Source: Cellulomonas endophytica (GTDB lineage Bacteria; Actinomycetota; Actinomycetes; Actinomycetales; Cellulomonadaceae). From it: a stretch of 32,334 nucleotides of DNA. Below, piece by piece: positions 24,370-32,334 of the stretch. The stretch covers positions 1-32,334 of the forward strand of contig NZ_RWJX01000041.1 of the NCBI RefSeq assembly GCF_004123805.1. Direction: 5' to 3'. The notes under the pieces are model-generated. The model made no database searches. It was given only the letters and a program-made list of their open reading frames with translations, and was not told the origin of the DNA. A program made the position numbers and the translations under genes. Positions within the stretch are counted from its first letter, which is position 1, and every line of letters begins with the position of its first letter.

Positions 24370-25038
24370 TCAGGACGCCGCGCGCCCCCGGGAGCGGGAC
24401 CGCCGGACCCGGCTCACGACGAAGCGGACGACGAGGAACACGAGGACCGCGTACACCGCGTAGTTGAGCCAGTCGCTGTAGCGGCCGACGTCCTCCCACT
24501 GCTCCCCGAGCAGGAAGCCCGCGACGATGAGGCCGGAGTTCCAGACGAGGGACCCCAGCGCGGTCAGCAGCGTGAACGCCAGCAGCCCCATGCGCTCCAG
24601 GCCCGCGGGCAGCGAGACGAGGCTGCGCACGACCGGCACGCACCGCCCGACGAGCACCGCCCACACGCCCCAGTGCCGGAACCACGACTCCGAGCGCTCG
24701 AGGTCCTCGACGTCGACGAGGGGCATCCGGTCGATCCACCGGCGCAGCCGGTCCACGCCGACCCCGCGCCCGATGCCGTAGAGCAGCCAGGCGCCCACGA
24801 GGGACCCGACGGTGGCGGCGACGATCGCCCACACCAGGGACATCCGCCCGGTCGACGCGACGTACCCGGCGACGGGGAGCACCACCTCGGAGGGGATGGG
24901 CGGGAACGCGTTCTCGAGGGCGACGAGGAGCCCGACGCCGAGGGGCCCGATCGACTCGATGATGCCGACGGCCCACCCGGTGAGGCCCGAGAGCTCCTGG
25001 CCCGAGCCGGCGGCCGCGGCGACGAGGGCGCCGCTCAT
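24370..25038 (-). CDS. DedA-family inner-membrane protein (second copy)
   Basis: A 222-aa polytopic protein of the same DedA/VTT family as that at 5347 but only distantly related to it. Marks are LENAFPPIPSEVVLPVAGYVAS, WLLYGIGRGVG, and CVPVVRSLVSLPAGLERMGLLAF with the conserved Arg, followed by two hydrophobic helices. The Arg-rich C-terminus RRSRSRGRAAS is cytosolic. ATG 25038 is used. The frame continues upstream to a GTG at 25146, coding acidic RDEDRDDD repeats that no relative I know carries, so I place these outside the gene, though without a ribosome-binding site either start is open. Confidence 0.85.
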   Translation of the reverse strand: MSGALVAAAAGSGQELSGLTGWAVGIIESIGPLGVGLLVALENAFPPIPSEVVLPVAGYVASTGRMSLVWAIVAATVGSLVGAWLLYGIGRGVGVDRLRRWIDRMPLVDVEDLERSESWFRHWGVWAVLVGRCVPVVRSLVSLPAGLERMGLLAFTLLTALGSLVWNSGLIVAGFLLGEQWEDVGRYSDWLNYAVYAVLVFLVVRFVVSRVRRSRSRGRAAS

Positions 25039-25051
25039 GCGCACCGACCCG

Positions 25052-25130
25052 GCCGTGCCCGCCGTGCCCGCCGTGCCGTGCTCGCGGTCGTCGTCGCGGT
25101 CGTCGTCGCGGTCCTCATCGCGGTCGATGC
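25052..25130. repeat. Two short tandem repeats upstream of the DedA gene
   Basis: A 9-bp unit (GCCGTGCCC) occurs three times at 25052-25078, the third copy ending in G. A 12-bp unit (CGCGGTCGTCGT) occurs four times at 25083-25130, the last two copies degenerate. The stretch lies in the 234-base gap between the DedA and QorB-like genes, where I see no gene. Confidence 0.75.
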
Positions 25131-25272
25131 TGCCACCGGCCCCCACCCCCTGCCCGTCGGGCCGCCGGCGACGGCCCGGGGCCCCGCGGCGGCGTCCTCG
25201 TCCTCGCCGCCCAACGGCCGCGGGCGGCGCGGGGTTCCCCGCACCGCCCGCGCCGGTCGGCCCCGCCAGGCC

Positions 25273-26133
25273 TCAGCGCTGAGCCCAGCCGGCCAGGGTC
25301 GTGGCCAGCGGAGTCGTCGGGCGGCCGATCAGCGTGCGCAGGTCGGCCGTGGCGTCGGCGAGGTCGCCGCGGCGGATCCCCTCGTCGAGCGCGACGACGA
25401 AGCCCGCGGTGCCGGCGTCGAGGCCCGCCGCGAGCAGCGCCTCGCGGTGCTCCTCCGGGCTCACGGACCGGTGGACGACGGGCCGCCCGAGCGCCTCCGC
25501 GGCCGCCGCGGCGAGCTCGTCGAAGGACCAGGCGACGTCGCCCGAGAGCTCGAGGACGCGGCCCTCGTGCCCCTCGCCGCGGGCGACCGCGGCGGCACCG
25601 GCGGCGTAGTCCTCGCGGGTCGCGCTCGCCACCCGCCCCTGGCCGGTGCTCGTGACGATCTCGCCCGTCCCGCGCGCCTGCGCGACGACGCCCTCGTAGT
25701 TCTCCGTGTACCAGTTGTTGCGCACGATCGTCCACGCCAGGCCCGAGGCCCGGACGAGCTCCTCCGTGGCGCGGTGCTCGGGGGCGAGGACGAGCTCGGT
25801 GGTGTCCGCGTGCGGGGCGCTGGTGTAGACCACGCGCGTCACGCCCGCGGCGGCGGCGGCCTCGAGGGCCGTGCGGTGCTGGGCGACCCGCCGGCCCACC
25901 TCGCTGCCCGAGACGAGGACGAGCACGTCGGCGCCGGCGAAGGCCTTCGTCAGCGCCCCGGCGTCCGCGTAGTCCGCCACGTGCGTCCGCACGCCGCGGT
26001 CCGCGAGCGGGGCGAGGGCCTCCGCCCGGCGGCCGGTGGCGGTGATCCCCGCCGCCGGCACCCCCTGGGCCAGCAGGCTCTCGACGACGAGACGGCCCAG
26101 GTGCCCCGTGGCCCCCGTGACGACGTACGACAT
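25273..26133 (-). CDS. NmrA-like NAD(P)H:quinone oxidoreductase (QorB/YtfG type)
   Basis: A 286-aa atypical SDR. The Rossmann loop VVTGATGHLGRLVVESL starts at residue 4, followed by TATGRRAEAL. DYADAGALTKAFAGADVLVLVSGSEVGRR and YTSAPHADT lead to LAWTIVRNNWYTENYEG, the segment typical of the QorB/NmrA subgroup that reduces quinones using NADPH. The start is ATG 26133 with GAGGAGG 6 nt upstream. It is divergent from a HxlR-family gene; E. coli has the same pairing (qorB with ytfH). The pair probably responds to quinones or other electrophiles. Confidence 0.9.
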   Translation of the reverse strand: MSYVVTGATGHLGRLVVESLLAQGVPAAGITATGRRAEALAPLADRGVRTHVADYADAGALTKAFAGADVLVLVSGSEVGRRVAQHRTALEAAAAAGVTRVVYTSAPHADTTELVLAPEHRATEELVRASGLAWTIVRNNWYTENYEGVVAQARGTGEIVTSTGQGRVASATREDYAAGAAAVARGEGHEGRVLELSGDVAWSFDELAAAAAEALGRPVVHRSVSPEEHREALLAAGLDAGTAGFVVALDEGIRRGDLADATADLRTLIGRPTTPLATTLAGWAQR

Positions 26134-26205
26134 GCGGTTCCTCCTCGTGCGGTGCGGCGGGCGGGCTGCCCGACGCGTTCAGGGGCGCCAACCGCCACGG
26201 ACGGC

Positions 26206-26248
26206 TTACCCTTCCGGACAAGGGGTACCCACTTCTGCGCCGGGTACC
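26206..26248. promoter_or_regulatory. Overlapping inverted repeats in the HxlR/QorB promoter region
   Basis: TTACCCTT and AAGGGGTA flank a 6-base centre at 26206-26227 (one base out of register). GGTACCC and GGGTACC form a perfect 7-bp inverted repeat with an 11-nt gap at 26224-26248. HxlR regulators usually bind such symmetric sites beside their own gene, so these are the likely operators. Confidence 0.5.
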
Positions 26249-26263
26249 TACCAGGAGGTGAGC

Positions 26264-26728
26264 ATGCAGGTCATCGACACGGCGAGCGCCGCACCGGCGG
26301 TGAGGGTGACGACGGCGTCCGCGGGAGCCCTCGCGGAGGGCGTCGACCTCGGCCTCGGGCTCGAGCGGATGCTGACGGAGGGCCGGCTGCCCGCCGCCTG
26401 CCCCTCGCGCGTCGTCCTCGACCACGTGACGAGCCGCTGGGGCGTCCTCGTCCTCGTCGCCCTCGCCCGGCAGGGGCTCCGCTGGGGCGAGCTGCGCCGG
26501 GCCGTCGAGGGCATCAGCGAGAAGATGCTCGCCTCGACGCTGCGGACGCTCGAGGCCGACGGCATCGTCGACCGGACGGTCACCGGGACCGTGCCGCCGC
26601 GCGTCGACTACGCCCTCACCGAGCGCGGCCGCGCGCTCGTCGCGCACCTGCTGCCGCTCATGGGCTGGGTCGTCGCGAACGCCGACGCGATCACCGCCGA
26701 CCGCGCCGCCCGGGAGGCGTCGCGCTGA
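26264..26728 (+). CDS. HxlR-family transcriptional regulator
   Basis: A 154-aa winged-helix regulator. CPSRVVLDHVTSRWGVLVLVALARQGLRWGELRRAVEGISEKMLASTLRTLEADGIVDR (in parts) is the full HxlR domain: an N-terminal Cys, the W.VL.L first helix, the ISEKML recognition region and the wing ending YALTERGRAL. Some HxlR members sense redox stress through this Cys. An N-terminal extension of about 38 residues precedes it. The start ATG is preceded by GGAGGTG. Its divergence from a quinone-oxidoreductase gene suggests it represses that gene and senses quinones or a related electrophile. Confidence 0.93.
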   Translation: MQVIDTASAAPAVRVTTASAGALAEGVDLGLGLERMLTEGRLPAACPSRVVLDHVTSRWGVLVLVALARQGLRWGELRRAVEGISEKMLASTLRTLEADGIVDRTVTGTVPPRVDYALTERGRALVAHLLPLMGWVVANADAITADRAAREASR

Positions 26729-26814
26729 CGGCGGCCCCCGCCCAGGACGCCGCAGCACGGCTTGCCCGACGAGCGTGAGCCGGGCCGTCGGGCGGCCAGG
26801 GGGACCGGCGGGCG

Positions 26815-26820
26815 CAGACT
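26815..26820 (+). promoter_or_regulatory. -10-like element for a leaderless DoxX-like transcript
   Basis: CAGACT lies 7 nt before the GTG at 26828. The first base is not the consensus T, so support is moderate. Confidence 0.3.
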
Positions 26821-26827
26821 GGTGCCC

Positions 26828-27241
26828 GTGCGCCATCCCACCCCCGCCCGAGCGCCCGTCCCGCCCCTCGCCCGTGGGGCGCGGGGCGTCGTCGCCGCGT
26901 TCCTCGTCTCGGGGGTCGTGCACCTCGTCCGGCCCGAGGTCTTCGTGGGCGCCGTGCCCCGGGTGCTGCCCGGGGCGCGGCGGCTCGTCCTCGTGTCGGG
27001 CGTGGCCGAGCTCGCCTGCGCCGCCGGGCTGCTCGTGCCGCGCACCCGCCGCGCGGCGGGGCCGGCCGCGGCCGCCCTGCTCGTGGGGGTCTTCCCCGCC
27101 AACGTGCAGATGGCGCTGGACGCCGCGGCGGCGGCCCGCCGCTCGCCGGGTGCGCGCACCGGCGTGCGGCTGGCCGTGCTGCTCGCGCGCCTGCCGCTGC
27201 AGTGGCCCCTCGTGCGCTGGACCCGGGCGGCCGGCCGCTGA
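26828..27241 (+). CDS. DoxX-like small membrane protein
   Basis: A 137-aa protein with about four hydrophobic helices: VVAAFLVSGVVHLVRPEVF, LVLVSGVAELACAAGLLV, PAAAALLVGVFPANVQMAL and a C-terminal helix before RLPLQWPLVRWT. The SGVVHLVRPE and FPANVQMAL segments mark the DoxX-like group of actinobacterial membrane proteins, whose molecular role is unknown; some members link to redox or thiol stress. GTG 26828 is chosen for its position 7 nt after CAGACT; the GTG at 26822 is an alternative. It follows the HxlR gene by 99 bases, on the same strand, and its stop is 3 bases from the end of convergent clpB. Confidence 0.8.
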   Translation: MRHPTPARAPVPPLARGARGVVAAFLVSGVVHLVRPEVFVGAVPRVLPGARRLVLVSGVAELACAAGLLVPRTRRAAGPAAAALLVGVFPANVQMALDAAAAARRSPGARTGVRLAVLLARLPLQWPLVRWTRAAGR

Positions 27242-27244
27242 GGG

Positions 27245-29893
27245 TCAGGCCGCCGGGGCCGGGGCGACCGCCTCGACCGTCAGGCCCCCCGTGCCCGCGC
27301 GGCCACCGGGCAGGTCGTCCTCGGCGCGGTCGACGCGGACGGTGTCCCCGTCGTGCACCTCGCCCGCCAGCAGCCGGCGCGCGAGCCGGTCGCCCACCTG
27401 CTTCTGCACCAGGCGGCGCAGCGGGCGGGCGCCGTAGGCCGGGTCGTAGCCCTCCAGCGCCAGCCACTCCCGCGCCGCCGGCGTCACGTCGAGCGTGAGC
27501 CGCCGGTCGGACAGCCGCCGCTGCATCGCCACCACCTGCAGGTCGACGATGCGACCGATCTCGTCCAGCGACAGCGGGTCGAACAGCACGACCTCGTCGA
27601 GCCGGTTGAGGAACTCCGGCTTGAAGGCCGCCCGCACCGCCGTCATGACGGCCTCGCGCTTGGCCTCCTCGCCGGTCGTCGGGTCGACCAGGGACGCGGA
27701 CCCGAGGTTGGAGGTGAGGACGATGATGGTGTTGCGGAAGTCCACCGTCCGCCCCTGGCCGTCCGTGAGCCGCCCGTCGTCGAGCACCTGGAGCAGGATG
27801 TCGAAGACCTCGGGGTGGGCCTTCTCCACCTCGTCGAGCAGCACGACGGAGTAGGGCCGGCGCCGCACGGCCTCCGTGAGCTGGCCGCCCTCCTCGTAGC
27901 CGACGTAGCCGGGAGGGGCGCCCACGAGCCGCGCCGTCGAGTGCTTCTCGGCGTACTCCGACATGTCGATCCGCACCATGGCGCGCTCGTCGTCGAAGAG
28001 GAAGTCCGCCAGCGACTTGGCCAGCTCCGTCTTGCCGACGCCCGTGGGCCCGAGGAAGAGGAACGAGCCCGTGGGCCGGTCGGGGTCGGAGATGCCGGCC
28101 CGCGCGCGGCGGACGGCGTCCGACACCGCGGCGACGGCCTGCCGCTGCCCGATGAGGCGCCGGCCCAGCTCCTCCTCCATGCGCAGGAGCTTGGCCGTCT
28201 CCCCCTCGAGCAGCCGGCCGGCGGGGATGCCGGTCCACATCGCCACGACCTCGGCGACCTCGTCCGGGCCGACCTTGTCCGCGATCATCGGCGCCTCGCC
28301 GAGGGCCGCCCCGCCCGCCCCGGCCTCGGCCTCGCGGCGCTCGGCCTCCGCGATCTGGCGCTCCGTCTCCGGGATCTCGCCGTACATGATCCGCCCGGCG
28401 GCGGCGAGGTCGCCCTCGCGCTGGGCACGCTCGGCGTCGGCGCGCAGCTGGTCCAGCCGCACGCGCAGGTCGCCGACGAGGTTGTGCCCGGCCTTCTCGC
28501 GCTCCCACCGCGCCGTGAGCCCGGCCAGCTCCTCGCGGCGGTCGGCCAGGTCGGCACGCAGCCGCCCGAGCCGCTCGGCCGAGGCCGGGTCGTCCGCCTC
28601 CGAGAGCACGACCTCCTCCATCTCCAGGCGCGTGACGGCGCGCTGGAGCTCGTCGATCTCCACCGGCGAGGAGTCGAGCTCCATGCGCAGGCGGGAGGCG
28701 GCCTCGTCGACGAGGTCGATGGCCTTGTCGGGCAGCTGGCGGCCCGTGATGTAGCGGTCGGACAGCGCGGCGGCCGCCACGAGCGCGGCGTCGGCGATCG
28801 TCACCTTGTGGTGCGCCTCGTACCGCTCCTTCAGCCCGCGCAGGATCGCGACGGTGTCCTCGACGGACGGCTCGCCGACGAAGACCTGCTGGAACCGCCG
28901 CTCGAGGGCGGGGTCCTTCTCGATGCGCTCGCGGTACTCGTCGAGGGTCGTCGCGCCGACGAGGCGCAGCTCGCCGCGGGCCAGCATGGGCTTGAGCATG
29001 TTGCCCGCGTCCATGGCGCCCTCGCCGCCGGCGCCCGCGCCGACGACGGTGTGCAGCTCGTCGATGAAGGTGACGACCTCGCCCTCGGAGGAGGTGATCT
29101 CGGCCAGCACCGCCTTGAGGCGCTCCTCGAACTCGCCCCGGTACTTCGCGCCCGCCACCATCGCCGCCAGGTCGAGCGAGACGAGGCGCTTGCCGCGCAG
29201 GGACTCGGGCACGTCGCCCGCGACGATGCGCTGCGCGAGGCCCTCGACGACGGCCGTCTTGCCGACGCCGGGCTCGCCGATGAGGACGGGGTTGTTCTTC
29301 GTCCGGCGGGACAGGACCTGCACCACGCGGCGGATCTCCGCGTCGCGGCCGATCACCGGGTCGAGCTTCCCGTCCCGTGCCCGCTGGGTGAGGTCGACGC
29401 CGTACTGCTCGAGCGCCTTGTACGTGCCCTCGGGGTTCGGGCTCGTCACGCGGGCCGACCCGCGGACGCCGGGGAGGGCGGCGACGAGCGCCTCGCGGGT
29501 GGCGCCCTGGGCGCGCAGCGCGTCGGCCACGCCGCTCTGCCCCGCGGCGAGGCCGAGGAGCAGGTGCTCGGTGGAGACGTAGTCGTCCCCGAGGGTGCGC
29601 GCCTCGGACGACGCCGCCTCGAGGGCGACGGACAGCGCGCGCGAGGGGACGGGCCGGGCGACGGCGGAGCCGCTCGCGTGCGGCAGGTTCACGAGGGTGG
29701 CGCGGACGGACCGCCCGAGGGCGGTGCGGTCGGCGCCGACGGCGTCGAGCAGCGCGGCGGCCACGCCGCCCTCCTGCCCGAGGAGGGCGTTCGCGAGGTG
29801 CGCGGGCTCGAGCTGCGGGTGGCCCGCGGCCGACGCCTGGGAGAGGGCGTCGCCGAGGGCCTCCTGGGACTTGGTCGTGTACTTCACGTCCAC
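27245..29893 (-). CDS. clpB: ClpB disaggregase (Hsp100 chaperone)
   Basis: An 882-aa AAA+ chaperone that, with DnaK, rescues aggregated proteins. The N domain is residues 1-145. The first AAA module has Walker A GEPGVGKT (206-213) and Walker B FIDELH (276-281), then a long coiled-coil middle domain (about 400-525) that defines ClpB. The second module has Walker A GPTGVGKT (615-622), pore loop GYVGYEEGG (662-670), and [11 protein letters not shown] (683-693). [12 protein letters not shown] is the sensor-2 region. The start is GTG 29893, 8 nt after [18 protein letters not shown] is the normal N-terminus, so the 37-codon upstream extension is not used. A HAIR-type operator lies 58 bases upstream. 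The stop is only 3 bases from that of the DoxX-like gene. Confidence 0.98.
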   Translation of the reverse strand: MDVKYTTKSQEALGDALSQASAAGHPQLEPAHLANALLGQEGGVAAALLDAVGADRTALGRSVRATLVNLPHASGSAVARPVPSRALSVALEAASSEARTLGDDYVSTEHLLLGLAAGQSGVADALRAQGATREALVAALPGVRGSARVTSPNPEGTYKALEQYGVDLTQRARDGKLDPVIGRDAEIRRVVQVLSRRTKNNPVLIGEPGVGKTAVVEGLAQRIVAGDVPESLRGKRLVSLDLAAMVAGAKYRGEFEERLKAVLAEITSSEGEVVTFIDELHTVVGAGAGGEGAMDAGNMLKPMLARGELRLVGATTLDEYRERIEKDPALERRFQQVFVGEPSVEDTVAILRGLKERYEAHHKVTIADAALVAAAALSDRYITGRQLPDKAIDLVDEAASRLRMELDSSPVEIDELQRAVTRLEMEEVVLSEADDPASAERLGRLRADLADRREELAGLTARWEREKAGHNLVGDLRVRLDQLRADAERAQREGDLAAAGRIMYGEIPETERQIAEAERREAEAGAGGAALGEAPMIADKVGPDEVAEVVAMWTGIPAGRLLEGETAKLLRMEEELGRRLIGQRQAVAAVSDAVRRARAGISDPDRPTGSFLFLGPTGVGKTELAKSLADFLFDDERAMVRIDMSEYAEKHSTARLVGAPPGYVGYEEGGQLTEAVRRRPYSVVLLDEVEKAHPEVFDILLQVLDDGRLTDGQGRTVDFRNTIIVLTSNLGSASLVDPTTGEEAKREAVMTAVRAAFKPEFLNRLDEVVLFDPLSLDEIGRIVDLQVVAMQRRLSDRRLTLDVTPAAREWLALEGYDPAYGARPLRRLVQKQVGDRLARRLLAGEVHDGDTVRVDRAEDDLPGGRAGTGGLTVEAVAPAPAA

Positions 29894-29940
29894 GGGTGCG
29901 GCCTCCGGTCTCGGTCGTGCGGCGGGGTGCTGACGGGAGC

Positions 29941-29967
29941 AACACCCGGCAGGGTTGAGCCTATTCC
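29941..29967 (-). promoter_or_regulatory. Possible SigH/SigR-type promoter of clpB
   Basis: GGAAT (29963-29967) and GTT (29941-29943) on the minus strand are 19 nt apart, the layout of stress sigma factors of the SigH/SigR group. The GGAAT is inside the HAIR element, so HspR binding would block it. Confidence 0.4.
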
Positions 29968-29977
29968 GCTCAACCCT
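29951..29977. promoter_or_regulatory. HAIR-type operator (HspR) before clpB
   Basis: AGGGTTGAGC, seven bases, GCTCAACCCT is a perfect 10-bp inverted repeat. It contains TTGAG-N9-CTCAA, the core of the HAIR element (CTTGAGT-N7-ACTCAAG) that HspR binds at dnaK and clpB in Streptomyces and mycobacteria. It lies between clpB and the divergent hydrolase gene and may affect both. Confidence 0.75.
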
Positions 29978-29998
29978 GGTCCTCCACCCGCGGCGTGG

Positions 29999-30004
29999 CA
30001 GCAT
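29999..30004 (+). promoter_or_regulatory. -10-like element for a leaderless hydrolase transcript
   Basis: CAGCAT lies 6 nt before the GTG at 30011 and 21 nt after the HAIR element, so HspR could cover the -35 side. Confidence 0.35.
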
Positions 30005-30010
30005 CGCCCT

Positions 30011-31024
30011 GTGGACGCCTCACGGGGACCGGCGGGGACCGGGGACGACGAGCGGGCCGCGGCCGCGGACGTGCTCGGGGGCGGCTGGGTCGCGCGGACC
30101 CTGCTCCTGCGGCCCGACGCGCGCGCCCGGGCCGGCGCCCCCGACCCGGTCGCCACGCTCGTGTCCCCCGCCCTCGCCGAGACGGAGCCGGCCCGCACGG
30201 CCGTCCTCTACGTGCACGGCTACACGGACTACTTCTTCCACGACCACGTCGGCGCCGCGCTCGCGGTGCGCGGCTACGACCTGCACGCCCTGGACCTGCG
30301 CGACCACGGCCGGTCCATCCGCCCGGGCCGGCCCGCGAACGTCACGCACGACCTCGGGGTCACGGCGGAGGAGATCGACACGGCCGTCCGGCGGCTGCGG
30401 CGGCGGTACGACCACCTCGTGCTGCTCGGGCACTCCACCGGGGGTCTCGTCCTGGCGCTCTGGGCGGACGCGCGGCGCGGTCGCGGCCTCGTCGACGCGC
30501 TCGTGCTCAACAGCCCGTGGCTGGACCTGCAGGGGTCGGCGTGGGACCGCCACGTGCTCGCGCCCGTCGTCGAGGTGGTCGCGCGGGTGGGGCCCGACCT
30601 CGTCGTGCAGCACCCCGGGCGCCACTACGCCCGGGCGCTGCACGCCGAGGGCGGCGGCGAGTGGTCCTTCGACACCGCGTGGAAGCCGTTCAGGGGCTTC
30701 CCGGTCCGCGCGGGGTTCGTCCGCGCGGTGCGGCGCGGGCACCGCCGGGTCGCCCGCGGGCTGCACGTCGACGTGCCCGTCCTGGTGCTGACGTCCGACC
30801 GCTCGGGGCCGGCCCGGCGGCGGCACGACGAGCTCCTGAGCACCGACTCCGTGCTCGACGTCGCGCAGATGGCGGCGCGGGCGCCGCGGCTCGGGCCCGA
30901 CGTCCGCCTCGTCACGGTGCCCGGCGGCGCCCACGACCTCGCGCTGTCGCCCCTGCCCGCGCGCCAGGTCTACCTCGACGCGGTGCTCGAGTTCCTCGAC
31001 GCGCACGTGCCGCACGGGCGGTAG
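30011..31024 (+). CDS. Alpha/beta hydrolase, monoacylglycerol-lipase-like
   Basis: A 337-aa serine hydrolase. [17 protein letters not shown] near residue 66 supplies the oxyanion HG motif, and [11 protein letters not shown] the conserved loop. [15 protein letters not shown] carries the nucleophile Ser142 in [17 protein letters not shown] and [11 protein letters not shown] supply the acid and the His near 307. The family includes lysophospholipases and monoacylglycerol lipases; the substrate is unknown. No signal peptide or membrane segment. GTG 30011 begins 6 nt after CAGCAT with no ribosome-binding site, so the message may be leaderless. The HAIR element beside it hints at heat-shock control, but that is inference. 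Confidence 0.85.
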   Translation: MDASRGPAGTGDDERAAAADVLGGGWVARTLLLRPDARARAGAPDPVATLVSPALAETEPARTAVLYVHGYTDYFFHDHVGAALAVRGYDLHALDLRDHGRSIRPGRPANVTHDLGVTAEEIDTAVRRLRRRYDHLVLLGHSTGGLVLALWADARRGRGLVDALVLNSPWLDLQGSAWDRHVLAPVVEVVARVGPDLVVQHPGRHYARALHAEGGGEWSFDTAWKPFRGFPVRAGFVRAVRRGHRRVARGLHVDVPVLVLTSDRSGPARRRHDELLSTDSVLDVAQMAARAPRLGPDVRLVTVPGGAHDLALSPLPARQVYLDAVLEFLDAHVPHGR

Positions 31025-31029
31025 GGGCC

Positions 31030-31057
31030 CTCAAGCCCGGGCGCGGACTGCCGATGG
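31030..31057 (+). promoter_or_regulatory. Sigma-28 (FliA)-like promoter of the chemotaxis receptor
   Basis: CTCA (31030-31033) and GCCGATGG (31050-31057) are 16 nt apart. The site begins 5 bases after the hydrolase stop and lies 58 bases before ATG 31116. It matches the surface-protein motif at 12417-12444 in sequence and spacing. Confidence 0.65.
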
Positions 31058-31115
31058 GACGGGTGCGTCGACCTCACGGCGCGCCCGTCCTGCACCCCCG
31101 ATGTGGAGCCTCCGC

Positions 31116-32334
31116 ATGCACCGCTCGCCCCTCGCCCGCTTCCGGGACCTCAGCGTCCAGGTCAAGATCCTCACGGCGGTGGTCGTCGCCTCGCTCGTCG
31201 GGCTGCTCGTCGGCGTCATCGGCATCAGCGCGCTCGGCCGCACCTACGCCGGCACCGAGGAGATGTACAGCCAGCAGCTGGCCGGCGTCACCGCCGCCAC
31301 CGCGATGCGGCGCGGCACCGTCCAGATGCGCCTCGACGTGGCGAACCAGGCCCTGGCGTCCGACCCCGCCGCCATCGCGAAGTACGAGGCCGCGGTCGCC
31401 GACGACGAGGCCGCCATCCGCGACGCCCTCGCCGACTACCGCACCCTGGACGTCACGCCCGTGGAGGCCGAGGCCCTCGAGGGCTTCGAGGAGTCCCTCG
31501 GCGAGTACGTCGAGGTGCGGGACGCCGAGCTCCTGCCGGCGGGCGCGGTGAGCGACATCGCCACGTGGAACGCCTCCCGCGACGCGGCCGCCCCCCTCAT
31601 CGACGCGATGATGGACGACCTCGGCTCCCTCATCGACGGCCAGCAGGCCGACGCGGCCGAGGCCGCCGCCGCCGCGAAGCAGGCGTACGAGGGCAACCGC
31701 AGCACGGTGGTCCTGCTGCTCGTCGTGGGCCTGGCCCTCGCGCTCGGCCTCGGCGTCGCCGTGGCCCGCGCCATCGTCGCCGGGGTCGGCCGGGTCCGCT
31801 CCGTCGCCACCGCCCTCGAGGCCGGCGACCTCACCCGCACCGCGGACCTGACCACGCGGGACGAGATCGGCCAGATGGGCGCCGCCCTGGACAACGCCAT
31901 CGGGTCGCTCCGCGGCGTCGTCGGGACGATCGACTCCAACTCCGACGCCCTCGCCGCCGCCTCCGAGCAGCTGTCGGCGAGCTCCGTGCAGATCGCCGCC
32001 TCCGCCGAGGAGACCTCCACGCAGGCCGGGGTCGTCTCCGCCGCCGCGGAGCAGGTCACGCGCAACGTGCAGACGGTCGCCGCCGGCACGGAGCAGATGG
32101 GCGCCTCCATCCAGGAGATCGCCAACAACGCCTCGCAGGCCTCCGAGGTGGCCCGCCGCGCCGTCACGGCCGCCGCGGAGACCGGCACGACGATGAGCCG
32201 CCTCGGCGACTCCAGCCGCGAGATCGGCAACGTCGTCAAGATGATCACCTCCATCGCGGAGCAGACGAACCTCCTGGCGCTCAACGCCACGATCGAGGCC
32301 GCGCGCGCCGGGGAGGCCGGCAAGGGCTTCGCGG
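31116..32334 (+). CDS. Methyl-accepting chemotaxis protein, cut by the window end
   Basis: A transmembrane chemoreceptor that controls the CheA kinase. The visible 406 residues include a first helix ([20 protein letters not shown]), an extracellular four-helix sensor domain of about 150 residues, and a second helix ([20 protein letters not shown]). A HAMP domain follows ([29 protein letters not shown], in parts). The signalling coiled coil has [15 protein letters not shown] and the hairpin tip [25 protein letters not shown], which binds CheA and CheW. The window ends inside the tip, so the descending arm is missing. ATG 31116 has GGAG 6 nt upstream; ATG 31101 is an in-frame alternative. The upstream motif suggests motility-sigma control. 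Confidence 0.93.
   Translation, partial: MHRSPLARFRDLSVQVKILTAVVVASLVGLLVGVIGISALGRTYAGTEEMYSQQLAGVTAATAMRRGTVQMRLDVANQALASDPAAIAKYEAAVADDEAAIRDALADYRTLDVTPVEAEALEGFEESLGEYVEVRDAELLPAGAVSDIATWNASRDAAAPLIDAMMDDLGSLIDGQQADAAEAAAAAKQAYEGNRSTVVLLLVVGLALALGLGVAVARAIVAGVGRVRSVATALEAGDLTRTADLTTRDEIGQMGAALDNAIGSLRGVVGTIDSNSDALAAASEQLSASSVQIAASAEETSTQAGVVSAAAEQVTRNVQTVAAGTEQMGASIQEIANNASQASEVARRAVTAAAETGTTMSRLGDSSREIGNVVKMITSIAEQTNLLALNATIEAARAGEAGKGFA

Noticed and set aside
27353..30010. Plus-strand frame upstream of the hydrolase
   Set aside because: It is antisense to clpB. The hydrolase begins at GTG 30011.

Overview
The window is very GC-rich, with nearly every third codon position G or C. It encodes families typical of Actinomycetota: DUF3151, DUF4190/septum-formation proteins, actinobacterial TrmH and DedA proteins, a HspR-type (HAIR) operator before clpB, and a LAXTG-type sorting signal. 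A chemotaxis receptor with a motility-sigma-like promoter suggests a motile actinomycete, perhaps Micrococcales or a Kineosporia/Cellulomonas-like lineage. I cannot name a genus. Most long alternative-frame ORFs are GC shadows and are not listed.

Region 1 (1-8.3 kb) is housekeeping: the tail of an unknown protein, purA, DUF3151, two STAS-domain regulators, class II aldolase (fba), a TrmH-family methyltransferase, a DedA membrane protein coupled to a HAD phosphatase, pyrE and an SDR. Region 2 (8.3-15 kb) holds a 1337-residue secreted protein with an L-type-lectin-like head, nine repeats of about 90 residues and a LAATG anchor, then exonuclease III and two coupled septum-formation-type proteins.

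Region 3 (14.9-24.3 kb) is a carbohydrate-uptake locus. A TetR regulator, a Gfo/Idh/MocA oxidoreductase, a DUF6807 protein, a CE7-type acetyl esterase and a lipoprotein solute-binding protein run leftward. A second esterase and a LacI regulator also run leftward, and two ABC permeases run rightward. Three LacI-type operator sequences lie on the SBP promoter and on the lacI/permease divergent promoter. No ABC ATPase or glycoside hydrolase is present, so a shared ATPase encoded elsewhere is implied.

Region 4 (24.3-32.3 kb) holds a second DedA protein, a divergent HxlR/QorB-like redox pair, a DoxX-like protein, clpB under a HAIR element, an alpha/beta hydrolase, and a chemotaxis receptor cut by the window end.

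The most interesting signals are regulatory. The lectin-like surface protein and the chemotaxis receptor, 19 kb apart and on opposite strands, share a motif CCCTCA ... GCCGATGGGACG with identical spacing that looks like a sigma-28 (FliA) promoter. About ten genes carry a -10-like hexamer 6-8 nt before the start codon, the signature of leaderless mRNA; in two of these (pyrE, tetR), and also before leadered purA, the hexamer is built on the upstream gene's TAG stop codon.
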